Shown here piece by piece: positions 46,296 to 55,637 of a stretch of DNA of 64,000 bases. Source of the DNA: Synechococcus sp. J7-Johnson (lineage in GTDB: Bacteria; Cyanobacteriota; Cyanobacteriia; PCC-6307; Cyanobiaceae); NCBI RefSeq assembly GCF_024345795.1, contig NZ_JAGQBU010000006.1, positions 1 to 64,000 of the forward strand, given 5' to 3'. The notes beneath the pieces are model-generated. The model did not search any database. It was not told the DNA's origin and saw only the letters and a list, made by a program, of their open reading frames with translations. Numbering within the stretch: position 1 is the stretch's first letter; the number at the start of each line of letters is the position of its first letter. The position numbers and the translations under genes are program-made.

Positions 46296-47126
46296 ATGGA
46301 CAGCGACAGCCTGGTGATAGCGGGACGGCCTTTCCGCAGCCGCCTGATGACCGGTACCGGCAAGTATCCGAGCCTGGCGGCGATGAAAGCCAGCCTTGCG
46401 GCCAGCTCCTGTGAGATCGTCACCGTGGCGGTGCGCCGGGTGCAGTCGCTGGCCGCTGGGCATGAGGGCCTGATCGAGGCGATCGACTGGAGCCGCCACT
46501 GGATGCTCCCCAACACCGCCGGATGCGCCACCGCCGAGGAAGCGGTGCGGGTGGCGCGGCTCGGACGGGAGCTGGCGCGCCTGGCCGGCCAGGAGGACAA
46601 CAACTTTGTGAAGCTGGAGGTGATTCCAGACAGCCGGCACCTGCTGCCGGATCCGATCGGCACCCTCCAGGCCGCTGAAGCCTTGGTGCGGGAGGGCTTC
46701 GTGGTGCTCCCCTATATCAACGCCGATCCGATGCTGGCGCGGCGGTTGGAGGAGGCCGGTTGCGCCACGGTGATGCCGCTGGGCTCCCCGATCGGCTCTG
46801 GCCAGGGGATCCGCAACGCCGCCAACATCGCCCTGATCATCGAGAGCGCCAGGGTTCCTGTGGTGGTGGACGCCGGCATCGGTGTTCCCAGCGAGGCGGC
46901 CCAGGCGATGGAGATGGGGGCGGACGCCCTGCTGATCAACAGCGCCATCGCGATGGCAGGCGATCCGGCGGCCATGGCCCGAGCCATGGCAATGGCCACT
47001 GAGGCGGGACGCAGCGCTTTCCTGGCCGGACGGCTGCCGATGCGCTCCGAGGCCAGCGCCAGCTCACCGCAGCAGGGAATGGTCGGCTCCCTGGTCGGCA
47101 CATCCGCTCAGGCCCAGGTCCCGTAA
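46296..47126 (+). CDS. thiG: Thiazole synthase
   Basis: 276 aa. [73 protein letters not shown] with the Schiff-base Lys, [18 protein letters not shown] and [31 protein letters not shown] are all ThiG hallmarks. It condenses deoxyxylulose 5-phosphate, dehydroglycine and the ThiS thiocarboxylate sulfur into the thiazole of thiamin. The ATG at 46296 fits. No TPP riboswitch was found in the 125-bp upstream region. The C-terminal 25 residues are lineage-specific. psb34 follows after 69 bp. Confidence 0.97.
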   Translation: MDSDSLVIAGRPFRSRLMTGTGKYPSLAAMKASLAASSCEIVTVAVRRVQSLAAGHEGLIEAIDWSRHWMLPNTAGCATAEEAVRVARLGRELARLAGQEDNNFVKLEVIPDSRHLLPDPIGTLQAAEALVREGFVVLPYINADPMLARRLEEAGCATVMPLGSPIGSGQGIRNAANIALIIESARVPVVVDAGIGVPSEAAQAMEMGADALLINSAIAMAGDPAAMARAMAMATEAGRSAFLAGRLPMRSEASASSPQQGMVGSLVGTSAQAQVP

Positions 47127-47195
47127 CAGTCCTTCTCAGGGCTGGGCCAAGCCGAACTGCGCTGGGTAACTTGCGGCTTCCCCTGCACCCCAGCC

Positions 47196-47363
47196 ATGTC
47201 GGTCACCGAGGAAGACGGCGGCAAACTCAATGCCTTCGCCAGGGAGCCCCGCATGGAGGTGATCGAGGCAGGGACAGGGCGCAGCCGCTCGACCATCCTG
47301 CTGCTGCTGGGGGGCGTGATGCTGGTGCTGCTGATGCTGGCGGTGGCGGCGGCGATCAGCTGA
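47196..47363 (+). CDS. psb34: Psb34-like (ssl1498-family) photosystem II assembly protein
   Basis: 55 aa. The protein begins SVTEEDGGKLNAFAREPRMEV, then a short Gly/Arg linker and one transmembrane helix, STILLLLGGVMLVLLMLAVA, ending AAAIS. A polar N-terminus with TEExGGxLNxFAxEP followed by a single C-terminal helix is the signature of the ssl1498 family, named Psb34, a HliA/C-like small protein that binds CP47 during photosystem II assembly. It is short enough to be missed by length-filtered gene prediction. It lies between thiG and sqdB on the same strand. The family call comes from memory of the motif. Confidence 0.85.
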   Translation: MSVTEEDGGKLNAFAREPRMEVIEAGTGRSRSTILLLLGGVMLVLLMLAVAAAIS

Positions 47364-47454
47364 GCGCCTGGATCCTGGCTGTCTGCCGGGGGGGTCGGAA
47401 CGCCTGTAGTAGCTTGCCCCCAGGAGCATCGGCTCGTTCAGCAGGAGTTCAGAC

Positions 47455-48651
47455 GTGAAGGTTCTCGTTCTCGGCGGCGACGGCTTCTGCGGCTGGCCTT
47501 GCTGCGTGAACATGGCCCAGGCCGGCCACGACGTAGTCATGGTCGACAACCTCAGCCGGCGCAAGATCGACGTGGATCTGGGGGTGGAATCGCTTACCCC
47601 GATCGCCACGGTGCACGACCGCCTGCGGGCATGGGAAGACATGGGCGGCCGTGCCATCCGCTTCGTGCACCTCGACATCGCCCAGGATTACCACCTGCTG
47701 CTGGAGCTGCTGCGCAGCGAGCGCCCGGAGGCCGTGGTGCATTTCGCCGAGCAGAGGGCAGCGCCCTACTCGATGAAGTCGAGCACCACCAAGCGCTACA
47801 CGGTCGACAACAACGTCAACGGCACCCATAACCTGCTCTGCGCCATCGTTGAAAGTGGCCTCGACATCCACATCGTGCACCTGGGCACCATGGGTGTGTA
47901 TGGCTATGGCTCCCATCGGGGCGCCACGATTCCCGAGGGCTACCTCACGGTGGAAGTGCCACAGGCCGACGGCAGCCGCTTCCGAGAGAAGATCCTGCAC
48001 CCTACGGATCCTGGCAGCGTCTACCACATGACCAAGACGCTGGATCAGCTGCTCTTTTACTACTACAACAAGAACGACGGCATCCGTGTCACCGACCTGC
48101 ACCAGGGCATTGTCTGGGGCACCAACACCGATCTCACCGACCGGGACCCCCGCCTGGTGAACCGCTTCGACTACGACGGCGATTACGGCACGGTGCTCAA
48201 CCGCTTCCTGATGCAGGCCGCGATCGGCTATCCCCTCACCGTGCACGGCACGGGCGGCCAGACCCGCGCCTTCATCCACATCCGTGATTCGGTCAAGTGC
48301 GTGGAGCTGGCGATCGACCACCCCCCCATCTCCGGGGAAAAGGTGCGCATCTACAACCAGATGACCGAAAGCCACAAGGTCAAGGATCTGGCCGAGAAGG
48401 TGGCGGCCGTCACCGGTGCCCAGGTGAGCCACCTGCCCAACCCGCGCAAGGAGGCGATCGAGAATGATCTGATCGTCGACAACCGCTGCCTGATTGAGCT
48501 TGGCCTCAAGCCAACCACCCTCGAAGACGGCCTGCTCAGCGAAGTGGTCGACGTGGCCAGGCGCTGGGCCGACCGCTGCGACCGCTCCCGCATCCCCTGC
48601 GTGTCCTCCTGGACCACCACCCAGGCGGCGGCCCTCAAGGCCGTCGTCTGA
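47455..48651 (+). CDS. sqdB: UDP-sulfoquinovose synthase
   Basis: 398 aa from GTG 47455. KVLVLGGDGFCGWPCCVNMA is the NAD-binding loop with the GDGFCGW variant specific to SqdB/SQD1. VVHFAEQRAAPYSMKSS, THNLLCAIVESGLDIHIVHLGTMG and SVYHMTKTLDQLLFYYY, with the catalytic Tyr-x-x-x-Lys, follow. The enzyme makes UDP-sulfoquinovose from UDP-glucose and sulfite for the thylakoid sulfolipid SQDG. sqdX follows after 36 bp, so both steps specific to the sulfolipid pathway are adjacent. Length is as expected for the family. Confidence 0.97.
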   Translation: MKVLVLGGDGFCGWPCCVNMAQAGHDVVMVDNLSRRKIDVDLGVESLTPIATVHDRLRAWEDMGGRAIRFVHLDIAQDYHLLLELLRSERPEAVVHFAEQRAAPYSMKSSTTKRYTVDNNVNGTHNLLCAIVESGLDIHIVHLGTMGVYGYGSHRGATIPEGYLTVEVPQADGSRFREKILHPTDPGSVYHMTKTLDQLLFYYYNKNDGIRVTDLHQGIVWGTNTDLTDRDPRLVNRFDYDGDYGTVLNRFLMQAAIGYPLTVHGTGGQTRAFIHIRDSVKCVELAIDHPPISGEKVRIYNQMTESHKVKDLAEKVAAVTGAQVSHLPNPRKEAIENDLIVDNRCLIELGLKPTTLEDGLLSEVVDVARRWADRCDRSRIPCVSSWTTTQAAALKAVV

Positions 48652-48687
48652 GCTGATGGCCAGGACCATGCCCCTACGGCAGCGCCC

Positions 48688-49821
48688 GTGAAGATCGCAC
48701 TGTTCACCGAAACCTTCCTCCCCAAGGTCGACGGCATCGTCACGCGTCTCACCAAGACCGTGGAACACCTGGTGCGCGCCGGGGATGAGGTGCTGCTGTT
48801 CTGCCCGGAGGGTGCCCCCTCTCTGTTTATGGGAGCCCGGGTGATCGGCGTACCGGCCCTGCCCCTGCCGCTCTACCCGGAGCTGAAACTCGCCCTGCCC
48901 CGTCCGGCCGTGGCCGAGGCCCTGGAGGCCTTCCAGCCGGATGTGGTGCACGTGGTCAACCCGGCGGTGCTGGGCCTGGGAGGCATCTGGATGGCGCGAA
49001 CCCGCCAGATCCCCCTGGTCGCCAGCTATCACACCCACCTGCCCAAGTACCTCGAGCACTACGGCATGGGCGTGTTCGAGCCCTTGCTCTGGGAGCTGCT
49101 CAAGGCCGCCCACAACCAGGCGGTGCTCAATCTCTGTACCTCCTCGGTGATGGTGGAGGAGCTGAGCCAGCGGGGCATCCAGCACACCGCCCTCTGGCAG
49201 CGGGGCGTCGACACCGAGATGTTCCGGCCTGAGCTGCGCTCGGTCGCCATGCGGCGGCGCCTGATGGGCCGCCACCCCGAGAGCGACAGCCTGCTGCTCT
49301 ACGTGGGTCGGCTTTCGGCCGAGAAGCAGATCGAGCGGATCCGGCCCGTGCTCGACGCCCTGCCCCAGGCCAGGCTGGCTCTGGTGGGAGACGGCCCGCA
49401 CCGCGCCCAGCTGGAGAAGGTGTTCGAGGGGACCGCCACCACTTTCGTGGGCTATCTGGGCGGCGAGGAGCTGGCCGGCGCCTATGCCAGTGCCGATGCG
49501 TTCCTGTTCCCCTCCAGCACCGAAACCCTGGGGCTGGTGCTGCTGGAGGCGATGGCGGCGGGCTGCCCCGTGGTGGGCGCCAATCGGGGCGGCATCCCCG
49601 ACATTGTCACCGATGGGGTCAACGGCTGCCTGTACGACCCCGACGACGACGCCTCGCTCACTGCCGCCACCATGCGGCTGCTGGCCAGTCCCGAGCGGCG
49701 TGAGCAGCTGCGGCAGGCGGCCCGCCATGAAGCCGAGCGTTGGGGCTGGGCCGGAGCCACCGCCCAGCTGCGCAGCTTCTATCGCGATGTGGCCGGTGCC
49801 AACCTTCAGCTGGCGGCCTGA
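48688..49821 (+). CDS. sqdX: Sulfoquinovosyltransferase (SQDG synthase)
   Basis: 377 aa from GTG 48688. IALFTETFLPKVDGIVTRLT is the characteristic SqdX/SQD2 N-terminal loop of GT4 enzymes. VASYHTHLPKYLEHYGMGVF, LYVGRLSAEKQIERIRPVL and FLFPSSTETLGLVLLEAMAAGCP, with E-x7-E, are also present. It transfers sulfoquinovose from UDP-sulfoquinovose to diacylglycerol on the membrane. Position straight after sqdB supports the call over a generic GT4. Its 3' end overlaps the convergent mrdA by 16 bp. Confidence 0.95.
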   Translation: MKIALFTETFLPKVDGIVTRLTKTVEHLVRAGDEVLLFCPEGAPSLFMGARVIGVPALPLPLYPELKLALPRPAVAEALEAFQPDVVHVVNPAVLGLGGIWMARTRQIPLVASYHTHLPKYLEHYGMGVFEPLLWELLKAAHNQAVLNLCTSSVMVEELSQRGIQHTALWQRGVDTEMFRPELRSVAMRRRLMGRHPESDSLLLYVGRLSAEKQIERIRPVLDALPQARLALVGDGPHRAQLEKVFEGTATTFVGYLGGEELAGAYASADAFLFPSSTETLGLVLLEAMAAGCPVVGANRGGIPDIVTDGVNGCLYDPDDDASLTAATMRLLASPERREQLRQAARHEAERWGWAGATAQLRSFYRDVAGANLQLAA

Positions 49822-51557
49822 GCAGGCTTGAACCAGGTGGCCAGCAGGGCCTTCACCATCGGCACGGCGATGGTGCCGCCGTAGCCGCCACTGTTCTCGC
49901 CGAAGGCAATGATCACCAGATCGGGCTTGCCAGCCGGGGCATAGCCGCCGAACCAGGCGTGATCCGGCCGCGGCGGGTCTTCGGCGGTGCCGGTCTTGCC
50001 GGCCACCGCTGGCAGCCTGGGATCGTTGAGCATGGTGGCCGTGCCGTTGGTGACCACCTCGCGCAGACCCTGGCGCAGCACCTGGAGGGTGGTGGGCTTG
50101 AGGCCGATCCAGGTCCGGGGGGTGTCCCGCTCCACCAGGTGGGGAGTGACCAGCCAGCCGCCATTGGCCACGGCCGCGTAAAGGCGGGCCATCTGCAGCG
50201 GCGTCACCGAAACCGCCCCCTGACCGATCGACGAGGTGATCGTGTCGACCGAGGTCCAGGGCTCCCCCAGCACCTCCTTCTTCCAGGCCTTGTCCCCCAG
50301 CAGCCCAGGACTCTCCTCAGCCCGCAGCTCAATACCGGTGTAGCTGCCGTAGCCAAGGCGGCGCGCCGCCTTGAACAGCTCCTCCGATCCCACCTTCAGG
50401 CCCAACCTGTAGAAGAAGCTGTTGCTGCTCACCGCCAGGGCGAAGGGAAAACCGATGCTGCCGAAGCTGCCGTGGTCGGCATAGCACTGGCCGTCGTAGC
50501 AGAAGGACCCGGAGGTGGGAATGGTGGAGGTGGGGCCATAACGGCCTGATTCGAGACCCGCGATCGCGCTGATCAGCTTGAAGGTGCTGGCGGGGGGAAA
50601 GGCCCGCATCGCCCGGTTGAGCATGGGCGCCTGCGGGCGGTTCAGTTCATTCCACTGGGCAGTGGTGGGGCCTGTGGAGAAGATGTTGGGATCGAAGTTG
50701 GGGCGGCTCGCCATGGCGCGGATGGCGCCGGTGCGGGGATCCATGGCCACGATCGCCCCTTTGGCCACACCATCGAGGGCCTTCTCGGCGGTGCGCTGCA
50801 ACTCCAGATCCAGGGTCAGACGCAGGTCCTTGCCAGCGCGGGCCTGCTTGTCGCCCAGCACCCGCTGAACCTGCCCTGCGGCATTCACCTCCAGTTGCTG
50901 GCCGCCCCACTCGCCCCGCAGGTGGGATTCATAGACCTGCTCAAGCCCGGTGCGCCCGATGCGGTCCTGAACCCGATACCCCTTGTCGGCCAGGCGGGCG
51001 AATTCCTCCTCGGTGATGCCACTGGTGTAGCCGAGCACGTGGGCGGCCAGGGGGCCACCGGGGTACGAGCGCAGGTAGTCGACATCCACCTCGGCGCCAT
51101 CGAGATTGGCCGCCTGCTCCCGAAAGCGCAACACCTGAACGCTGCTCAGGGAACTGGCCAGCTCGATCCGATAGCCATCACCCTGGAGCCCCTCCTTGTA
51201 GTTCTGCTCAAGCTGATTCACCGGCAGCGCCAGCAGCGTCGCCAGCTTCTCGCGCAGGGCCGGCCAGCGTTCCTTCGGCACCAGCCGAGGCTGCAGATAG
51301 AGGTTGTAGGTGAGGCGGCTGGTGGCCAGCACCTCCCCATGGCGATCGAGCAGGCGGCCGCGTACGGGGTGACGGGGCACGAGGCGGATGCGGTTCTGGT
51401 CAGCCCGCAGGCGGTTTTCAGCACCCTGGGCCAACTGCAGCCAGGCCAGGCGGGCCCCCATCGCCGAGGCCGCCAGCAGCACAACCGCCAGCAACCAGGC
51501 CGGCTGATGGCTCATCCCCGACTGCCGATGTGAACCGGGCTGGAATCCAGTGGCCAT
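49806..51557 (-). CDS. mrdA: Penicillin-binding protein 2 (class B transpeptidase)
   Basis: 583 aa from ATG 51557; ATG 14 codons later is an alternative. One membrane anchor (PAWLLAVVLLAASAMGARLAW) leads into VRGRLLDRHGEVLATSR of the dimerisation domain. Transpeptidase motifs: FPPASTFKLISAIAG near residue 325 (SxxK), AVSSNSFFYRLG near 375 (SxN) and AGKTGTAEDPP near 520 (KTG). It cross-links peptidoglycan during lateral growth with RodA, which is not in the window. It converges on sqdX and is followed upstream on the same strand by small unknown genes. Confidence 0.95.
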   Translation of the reverse strand: MATGFQPGSHRQSGMSHQPAWLLAVVLLAASAMGARLAWLQLAQGAENRLRADQNRIRLVPRHPVRGRLLDRHGEVLATSRLTYNLYLQPRLVPKERWPALREKLATLLALPVNQLEQNYKEGLQGDGYRIELASSLSSVQVLRFREQAANLDGAEVDVDYLRSYPGGPLAAHVLGYTSGITEEEFARLADKGYRVQDRIGRTGLEQVYESHLRGEWGGQQLEVNAAGQVQRVLGDKQARAGKDLRLTLDLELQRTAEKALDGVAKGAIVAMDPRTGAIRAMASRPNFDPNIFSTGPTTAQWNELNRPQAPMLNRAMRAFPPASTFKLISAIAGLESGRYGPTSTIPTSGSFCYDGQCYADHGSFGSIGFPFALAVSSNSFFYRLGLKVGSEELFKAARRLGYGSYTGIELRAEESPGLLGDKAWKKEVLGEPWTSVDTITSSIGQGAVSVTPLQMARLYAAVANGGWLVTPHLVERDTPRTWIGLKPTTLQVLRQGLREVVTNGTATMLNDPRLPAVAGKTGTAEDPPRPDHAWFGGYAPAGKPDLVIIAFGENSGGYGGTIAVPMVKALLATWFKPAQAAS

Positions 51558-51561
51558 CGCC

Positions 51562-51951
51562 TCAGGCCCCGAGGCGACGCTCGAGTTCCTCCAGGCAACC
51601 GGAGATGCGCGCCAGGGTCTCCTGCAAAGCCCGCCGCTCCTCAGGCCCGCCTGGTGATGGGGGTGGCGGGACGCTCAGATCAGTGGGGGAGTCGGCCGGC
51701 ACGTCGCGCACCTCCACCTTCACCACGGGGTTGCCCAGCCCTGGTTGCACCTGGTCGAGACTCGCGCGCACGGCCTTGGCGGCCGCATCCCCCTCCTGAC
51801 GCAGCTGTGCCAGAGGATCATCCGTGGCGGTGAAAGCCTCAACCACCTGGCGAGGTCCACCCCGGCGAGCCCGGTCGACCACAGCGATGCCCACCGGAAG
51901 CAGGTCTTCCATCAGGGTGAGCCGCAGGGCATCAAAGGGATCGGCAGCCAT
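51562..51951 (-). CDS. Uncharacterised protein, Pro-rich with C-terminal helix
   Basis: 129 aa from ATG 51951 (MAADPFDALRLTLMEDLLPVG); the frame opens earlier, but the conserved-looking part starts here. A helical N-terminal segment ending RARRGGPRQVVEAFTATDDP is followed by a helix, AAAKAVRASLDQVQPGLG, a strand VVKVEVRDVPAD, then the linker LSVPPPPSPGG and an amphipathic end, QETLARISGCLEELERRLG. No domain is recognised. It is four bases upstream of mrdA on the same strand, so it is likely in its operon. It may be cyanobacteria-specific. Confidence 0.65.
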   Translation of the reverse strand: MAADPFDALRLTLMEDLLPVGIAVVDRARRGGPRQVVEAFTATDDPLAQLRQEGDAAAKAVRASLDQVQPGLGNPVVKVEVRDVPADSPTDLSVPPPPSPGGPEERRALQETLARISGCLEELERRLGA

Positions 51952-52035
51952 GACCAGGACTCCTGAAGCAAACGCCGCTGGCAAGCACCATCGGACCGTT
52001 GTCACAGTCTGACTCCCAGGAGAGCGTCAGCGGGT

Positions 52036-52644
52036 TCAGGGGGTGCGCTGGATCCCGGGCTCGAGAATCACCGCCCGGCAGAACTCGCGCGATCCCAACC
52101 ACCATCCAACGACAACGGCCAGAGCGACGGCGGCGGTGAACGGCAGCAGGGCCTGGCGCGTCATATCAAGACTGAACCACTCGCCCCAGCCGCGCAGGGC
52201 ACGCTCACGATCAAACCGACGCCGTTCCCTCTGCTCCAGCTTCTTGCGACGCTGCAGCGATTTCTCAACCCAGCGCTCAAAGGCCCGCTTCTTGGTGACC
52301 GCCATCTTGCGCTCCACCTCCAGCAGATGTCCGGCGCTGAGATCGGGGTGGAAGGTGCTGATCAGCTCCAGGCTCTTGATGAACATCTCCACGGCGCCAT
52401 CCTTGATCTGGCATTCACCGTCACTGAGTTCCTCCCAGTGCAATTCCGGATAGAAACGGCCACGGTTGGCCAGAATCTGCTCCTCCGGCAGCTGACCGGG
52501 TTCCCGCAGCCAACGGTCGGTGTTGGCATCGAAGCGACGCCAGTAGAGAAAGGGATTGAGGTAGATGGTTTTTCCACCCAGCAGGATGCTGTCCTGCTGC
52601 AGGCGGCGCTGCACCTGGGGATCCTGCTGGGTGACGGCGATCAA
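52036..52644 (-). CDS. Membrane-anchored cyanobacterial protein, unknown function
   Basis: 202 aa from TTG 52644, the only start giving the whole conserved N-terminus. Polar N-terminal part with TIYLNPFLYWRRFDANTDRWL and PEEQILANRGRFYPELHWEEL; then a charged helix rich in Arg and Glu (KKRAFERWVEKSLQRRKKLEQR) and one C-terminal membrane helix, ALLPFTAAVALAVVVGWWLG, near residues 165-185. The arrangement suggests a tail-anchored cytoplasmic protein. I do not recognise a family. It lies between the gene at 51951 (84 bp) and guaA (89 bp), all minus strand. Confidence 0.7.
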   Translation of the reverse strand: MIAVTQQDPQVQRRLQQDSILLGGKTIYLNPFLYWRRFDANTDRWLREPGQLPEEQILANRGRFYPELHWEELSDGECQIKDGAVEMFIKSLELISTFHPDLSAGHLLEVERKMAVTKKRAFERWVEKSLQRRKKLEQRERRRFDRERALRGWGEWFSLDMTRQALLPFTAAVALAVVVGWWLGSREFCRAVILEPGIQRTP

Positions 52645-52732
52645 GGGAAACAGGCTGGGAGCCGATGGTATCGAACGCCGACCGCAGAGGCCAGCGCCCG
52701 GCCAACACTCAAACTGCTGCCCAAGGTCAGGC

Positions 52733-54331
52733 CTATTCCCACTCGATCGTGCCGGGGGGCTTACTGGTGATGTCGAGCACGACGCGGTTCACCCCCTTCA
52801 CTTCATTGACGATCCGGTTGGAGATCCGCTCCAGCAGGTCGTAGGGCAGGCGGGACCAGTCGGCGGTCATGCCGTCTTCGCTGGAGACGCACCGCAGCAC
52901 GATCGGATAGGCATAGGTGCGCTTGTCGCCCATCACGCCGACGCTGCGCACCGGCAGCAGCACCGCAAAGGCCTGCCAGATCTCGTGATAGAGCCCAGCC
53001 GCCTGCACTTCCTCCCGCACCACCAGATCGGCATCGCGCAGGATGTTGAGCTTCTCGGCACTGACCTCCCCGAGAATGCGGATCGCCAGGCCTGGCCCGG
53101 GGAAAGGATGGCGGCGCACAATCTCTTCGGGCAGGCCGAGGCTGCGGCCCACCTTGCGCACCTCGTCCTTGAACAGGCGCCGCAGGGGCTCCACCAGCTT
53201 GAACTGCAGATCCTTGGGCAGCCCGCCCACGTTGTGGTGGCTCTTGATCTTCACGGCCACCCGCTCGCCGGTCCTGGGGTCGACATTGGTGCCGGCTGAT
53301 TCGATCACATCGGGGTAGAGAGTGCCCTGGGCGAGATAATCGAAGGGTCCAAGTCGCTTGCTTTCCTCCTCGAACACACGAATGAATTCAGCGCCGATAA
53401 TCTTGCGCTTCTGCTCCGGATCGGTGATGCCGTCGAGTTTGGCAAGGAAGCGATCACGGGCGTTTATGTATTCAACGCGAATGTGAAACTGGGTGTCGAA
53501 GAACTCTGTGAGGAACTCCGGCTCCCCCTTGCGCATGAATCCCTGGTCGATGAACATGCAGGTGAGCTGATCTCCAATGGCCCGGTGCAAAAGGAAGGCC
53601 AGCGTGGAGGAATCGACCCCGCCGGAAAGCGCCAGCAGCACCCGCCTGTCCCCCACCCGCTCCCGCACATCTGCAAGTGCTTCATCGATAAAGGCTGCCG
53701 TGGTCCAATCAGGCTCACAGCCGCAGATGTGATAAACGAAATTGCGAATCATGGCCATTCCGCCGCGGGAATGCACCACTTCAGGGTGGAACTGCACCCC
53801 GTACAGACGCCGCTGGTGATCAGCCACCGCAGCTTCCGGCGTGTTGTCGGTATGAGCCAGGCGACTGAAGCCAGGCGGCAGGGCCTGCACCGAATCCCCG
53901 TGGCTCATCCACATCGTCGAGCCCTGCTCCACGTTGGTGAGCAGATCGATCGGGTCATCCACGTAGAGGGGCGCCTTGCCGTACTCGCCCCGGCCGGCAG
54001 CCTCCACCTGGCCGCCGAGCTGCTGCACCATCAGCTGCATGCCATAGCAAACCCCCAGCACAGGGATCCCCAGGCTCCAGATGGCGGGATCGCACAGGGG
54101 CGCCCCCTCGTCGTACACCGAGCTGGGTCCGCCGCTGAGGATGATTCCCTTCGGGTCAAGGCGCCTGATCTCTTCCACGCTGGTTGCATAACCCAGCACC
54201 AGGGAATACACCTCGGTTTCCCGCACCCGACGGGCAATCAACTCGGAATACTGGGAGCCGAAATCGAGTATGACGATCGCCGGCAGGCGTGAGCTCTCAG
54301 GCTGCTCGGTCGAGGGGGACGGGTGGGACAT
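52733..54331 (-). CDS. guaA: GMP synthase (glutamine-hydrolysing)
   Basis: 532 aa from ATG 54331. The class I amidotransferase domain has [19 protein letters not shown], the nucleophilic Cys in [17 protein letters not shown] and the His/Glu pair in [11 protein letters not shown]. The PP-loop domain has [19 protein letters not shown]. The dimerisation end has [16 protein letters not shown]-like [19 protein letters not shown] and finishes [10 protein letters not shown]. It aminates XMP to GMP. It lies 35 bp downstream of cbiD on the same strand. The longer open frame to 54370 overlaps cbiD by four bases, so a coupled start there cannot be fully excluded. Confidence 0.98.
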   Translation of the reverse strand: MSHPSPSTEQPESSRLPAIVILDFGSQYSELIARRVRETEVYSLVLGYATSVEEIRRLDPKGIILSGGPSSVYDEGAPLCDPAIWSLGIPVLGVCYGMQLMVQQLGGQVEAAGRGEYGKAPLYVDDPIDLLTNVEQGSTMWMSHGDSVQALPPGFSRLAHTDNTPEAAVADHQRRLYGVQFHPEVVHSRGGMAMIRNFVYHICGCEPDWTTAAFIDEALADVRERVGDRRVLLALSGGVDSSTLAFLLHRAIGDQLTCMFIDQGFMRKGEPEFLTEFFDTQFHIRVEYINARDRFLAKLDGITDPEQKRKIIGAEFIRVFEEESKRLGPFDYLAQGTLYPDVIESAGTNVDPRTGERVAVKIKSHHNVGGLPKDLQFKLVEPLRRLFKDEVRKVGRSLGLPEEIVRRHPFPGPGLAIRILGEVSAEKLNILRDADLVVREEVQAAGLYHEIWQAFAVLLPVRSVGVMGDKRTYAYPIVLRCVSSEDGMTADWSRLPYDLLERISNRIVNEVKGVNRVVLDITSKPPGTIEWE

Positions 54332-54366
54332 AACGACCGAATAACGGCCTGCCAGGCCTTTTGGGC

Positions 54367-55539
54367 TCACCCTAGGTCGTGCCGGAAAGCCTCCAGCAGC
54401 TCCGCTCCGCAGGGGCCCGCCACCCGCAGCTGCCGTTGCCGATCGAAGAGCGCCGCTCCGATCCTGGTGGGGAAACGGCCGTAGCGGGCAAGGTAGGCCT
54501 GGCTGCGGGTCTCGATCGCCAGGGCCAGCCGCGCCTCGATCCGGGCCGCCAGCGGCCCATCGAGCTCCTGCAATCGCGCCAGAGCGGCCTCCACCGTGGG
54601 CGCCGCGAACAGCCGCTCCAGCTCAGGGCCGCCCATCCCCTCAAGGGCCGCCAGGGCCGTGAGCACTTCGGCACGACCATCGGCCAGGTGGTGGTGGGTG
54701 TGGAAGATCCCGCCCGCCAGCTTGATCAGCTTGCCGTGATAGCCGAAGAGCAGCAGCCGCTCGACACCGGCTTCAGCCGCCGCCACGATCAATGGCCCCA
54801 GCCAGTTGCCGGCCTTGAGCAACAGGCCAGCAGGCAGGCCGAGTCGCGGCGCCAGATCAAGCCCATTTTCGCCGATCACCAGCACGAGATCGCCGGGGTG
54901 GGGCGAGTGCGGCCACTGGCGCAAGGTCTCCAGGCACTCATCGAGCCGATCAGGGGCGGCGCTTCGCTGAACCACGGCCTGGGTGCCGATCAGGGCAAGA
55001 CCGTCCACCACCCCGAAGGCTTCGTTGCTGGTGCGACCTGCCAGCTCCCGGCCCCGGGGGAAGACCAGCTGGAGCCGCAGGCCGCGGCAGGCTGGCACCA
55101 GGGGCAGAAGGTTGACCTCCAGCAGCCGACGGGCATAGGCGGAGAGGCACAGGTCCCGGCTGCCGGCCCGCACCCCCAGCCCCTCCCCCGCATCCAGGAG
55201 CAATCGCTGGGATGGCTCTGCATCCTGCGCCGGATCCCACCAGCTCGCCTGCACCCACACCAACAAGCCCCGGGTGAGATCCAGGCCATCGCCCGGATCG
55301 CAACGGGCCATGCCCAGGGCCTGGCCATGGCCGAGGGCAGCGGCAGCCTCCACCTGCACCAGCTCGACGCCGGGCGGCTCCAGCAACTCCAGCGGCTGGG
55401 CCTCTACGGAGCCCTTGAGCGCAGCATCAGGGAGGGCAAGGCCCTCAGCCTCGAGCAGCGTCTCCAGAGCCGCGCGGGCGGCGGCCGCCACCCAGACCGG
55501 CAGGGTGAAGGGCGTCACGTTGGTAATCGGCAGGGGCAT
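54367..55539 (-). CDS. cbiD: Cobalt-precorrin-5B C1-methyltransferase
   Basis: 390 aa, usual length. [20 protein letters not shown] opens the protein; [40 protein letters not shown] and [32 protein letters not shown] are the characteristic central region, with [29 protein letters not shown] as the CbiD hallmark. It methylates C1 of the ring in the cobalt-early (anaerobic-type) corrin pathway. The methyl-donor-binding TG.A.A.A N-terminal repeat found in some members is weakly represented. Together with the CobH-type enzyme at 20221 it shows corrin synthesis. The divergent aminotransferase starts 98 bp away. Confidence 0.93.
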   Translation of the reverse strand: MPLPITNVTPFTLPVWVAAAARAALETLLEAEGLALPDAALKGSVEAQPLELLEPPGVELVQVEAAAALGHGQALGMARCDPGDGLDLTRGLLVWVQASWWDPAQDAEPSQRLLLDAGEGLGVRAGSRDLCLSAYARRLLEVNLLPLVPACRGLRLQLVFPRGRELAGRTSNEAFGVVDGLALIGTQAVVQRSAAPDRLDECLETLRQWPHSPHPGDLVLVIGENGLDLAPRLGLPAGLLLKAGNWLGPLIVAAAEAGVERLLLFGYHGKLIKLAGGIFHTHHHLADGRAEVLTALAALEGMGGPELERLFAAPTVEAALARLQELDGPLAARIEARLALAIETRSQAYLARYGRFPTRIGAALFDRQRQLRVAGPCGAELLEAFRHDLG

Positions 55540-55637
55540 GGCTGCGGTGTTGGTCGGGGAGCTGAGCCGGGGTGGGGGGACCTTGGTTTTTTAAGGTGAT
55601 GGATTGGGCCGCCGCGCCCGTCCCCCCAGCGCCCCCC

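Noticed and set aside
47449-49728. 759-codon open frame on the minus strand
   Set aside because: It lies antisense over sqdB and sqdX, whose motifs are complete. GC-rich codon usage leaves long antisense frames; the translation is repetitive in His, Gly and Gln with no domain.
55540-55637. Cobalamin riboswitch upstream of cbiD
   Set aside because: The 98-bp gap is too short and no B12-box sequence is visible; the same holds for cobH, which has no leader.
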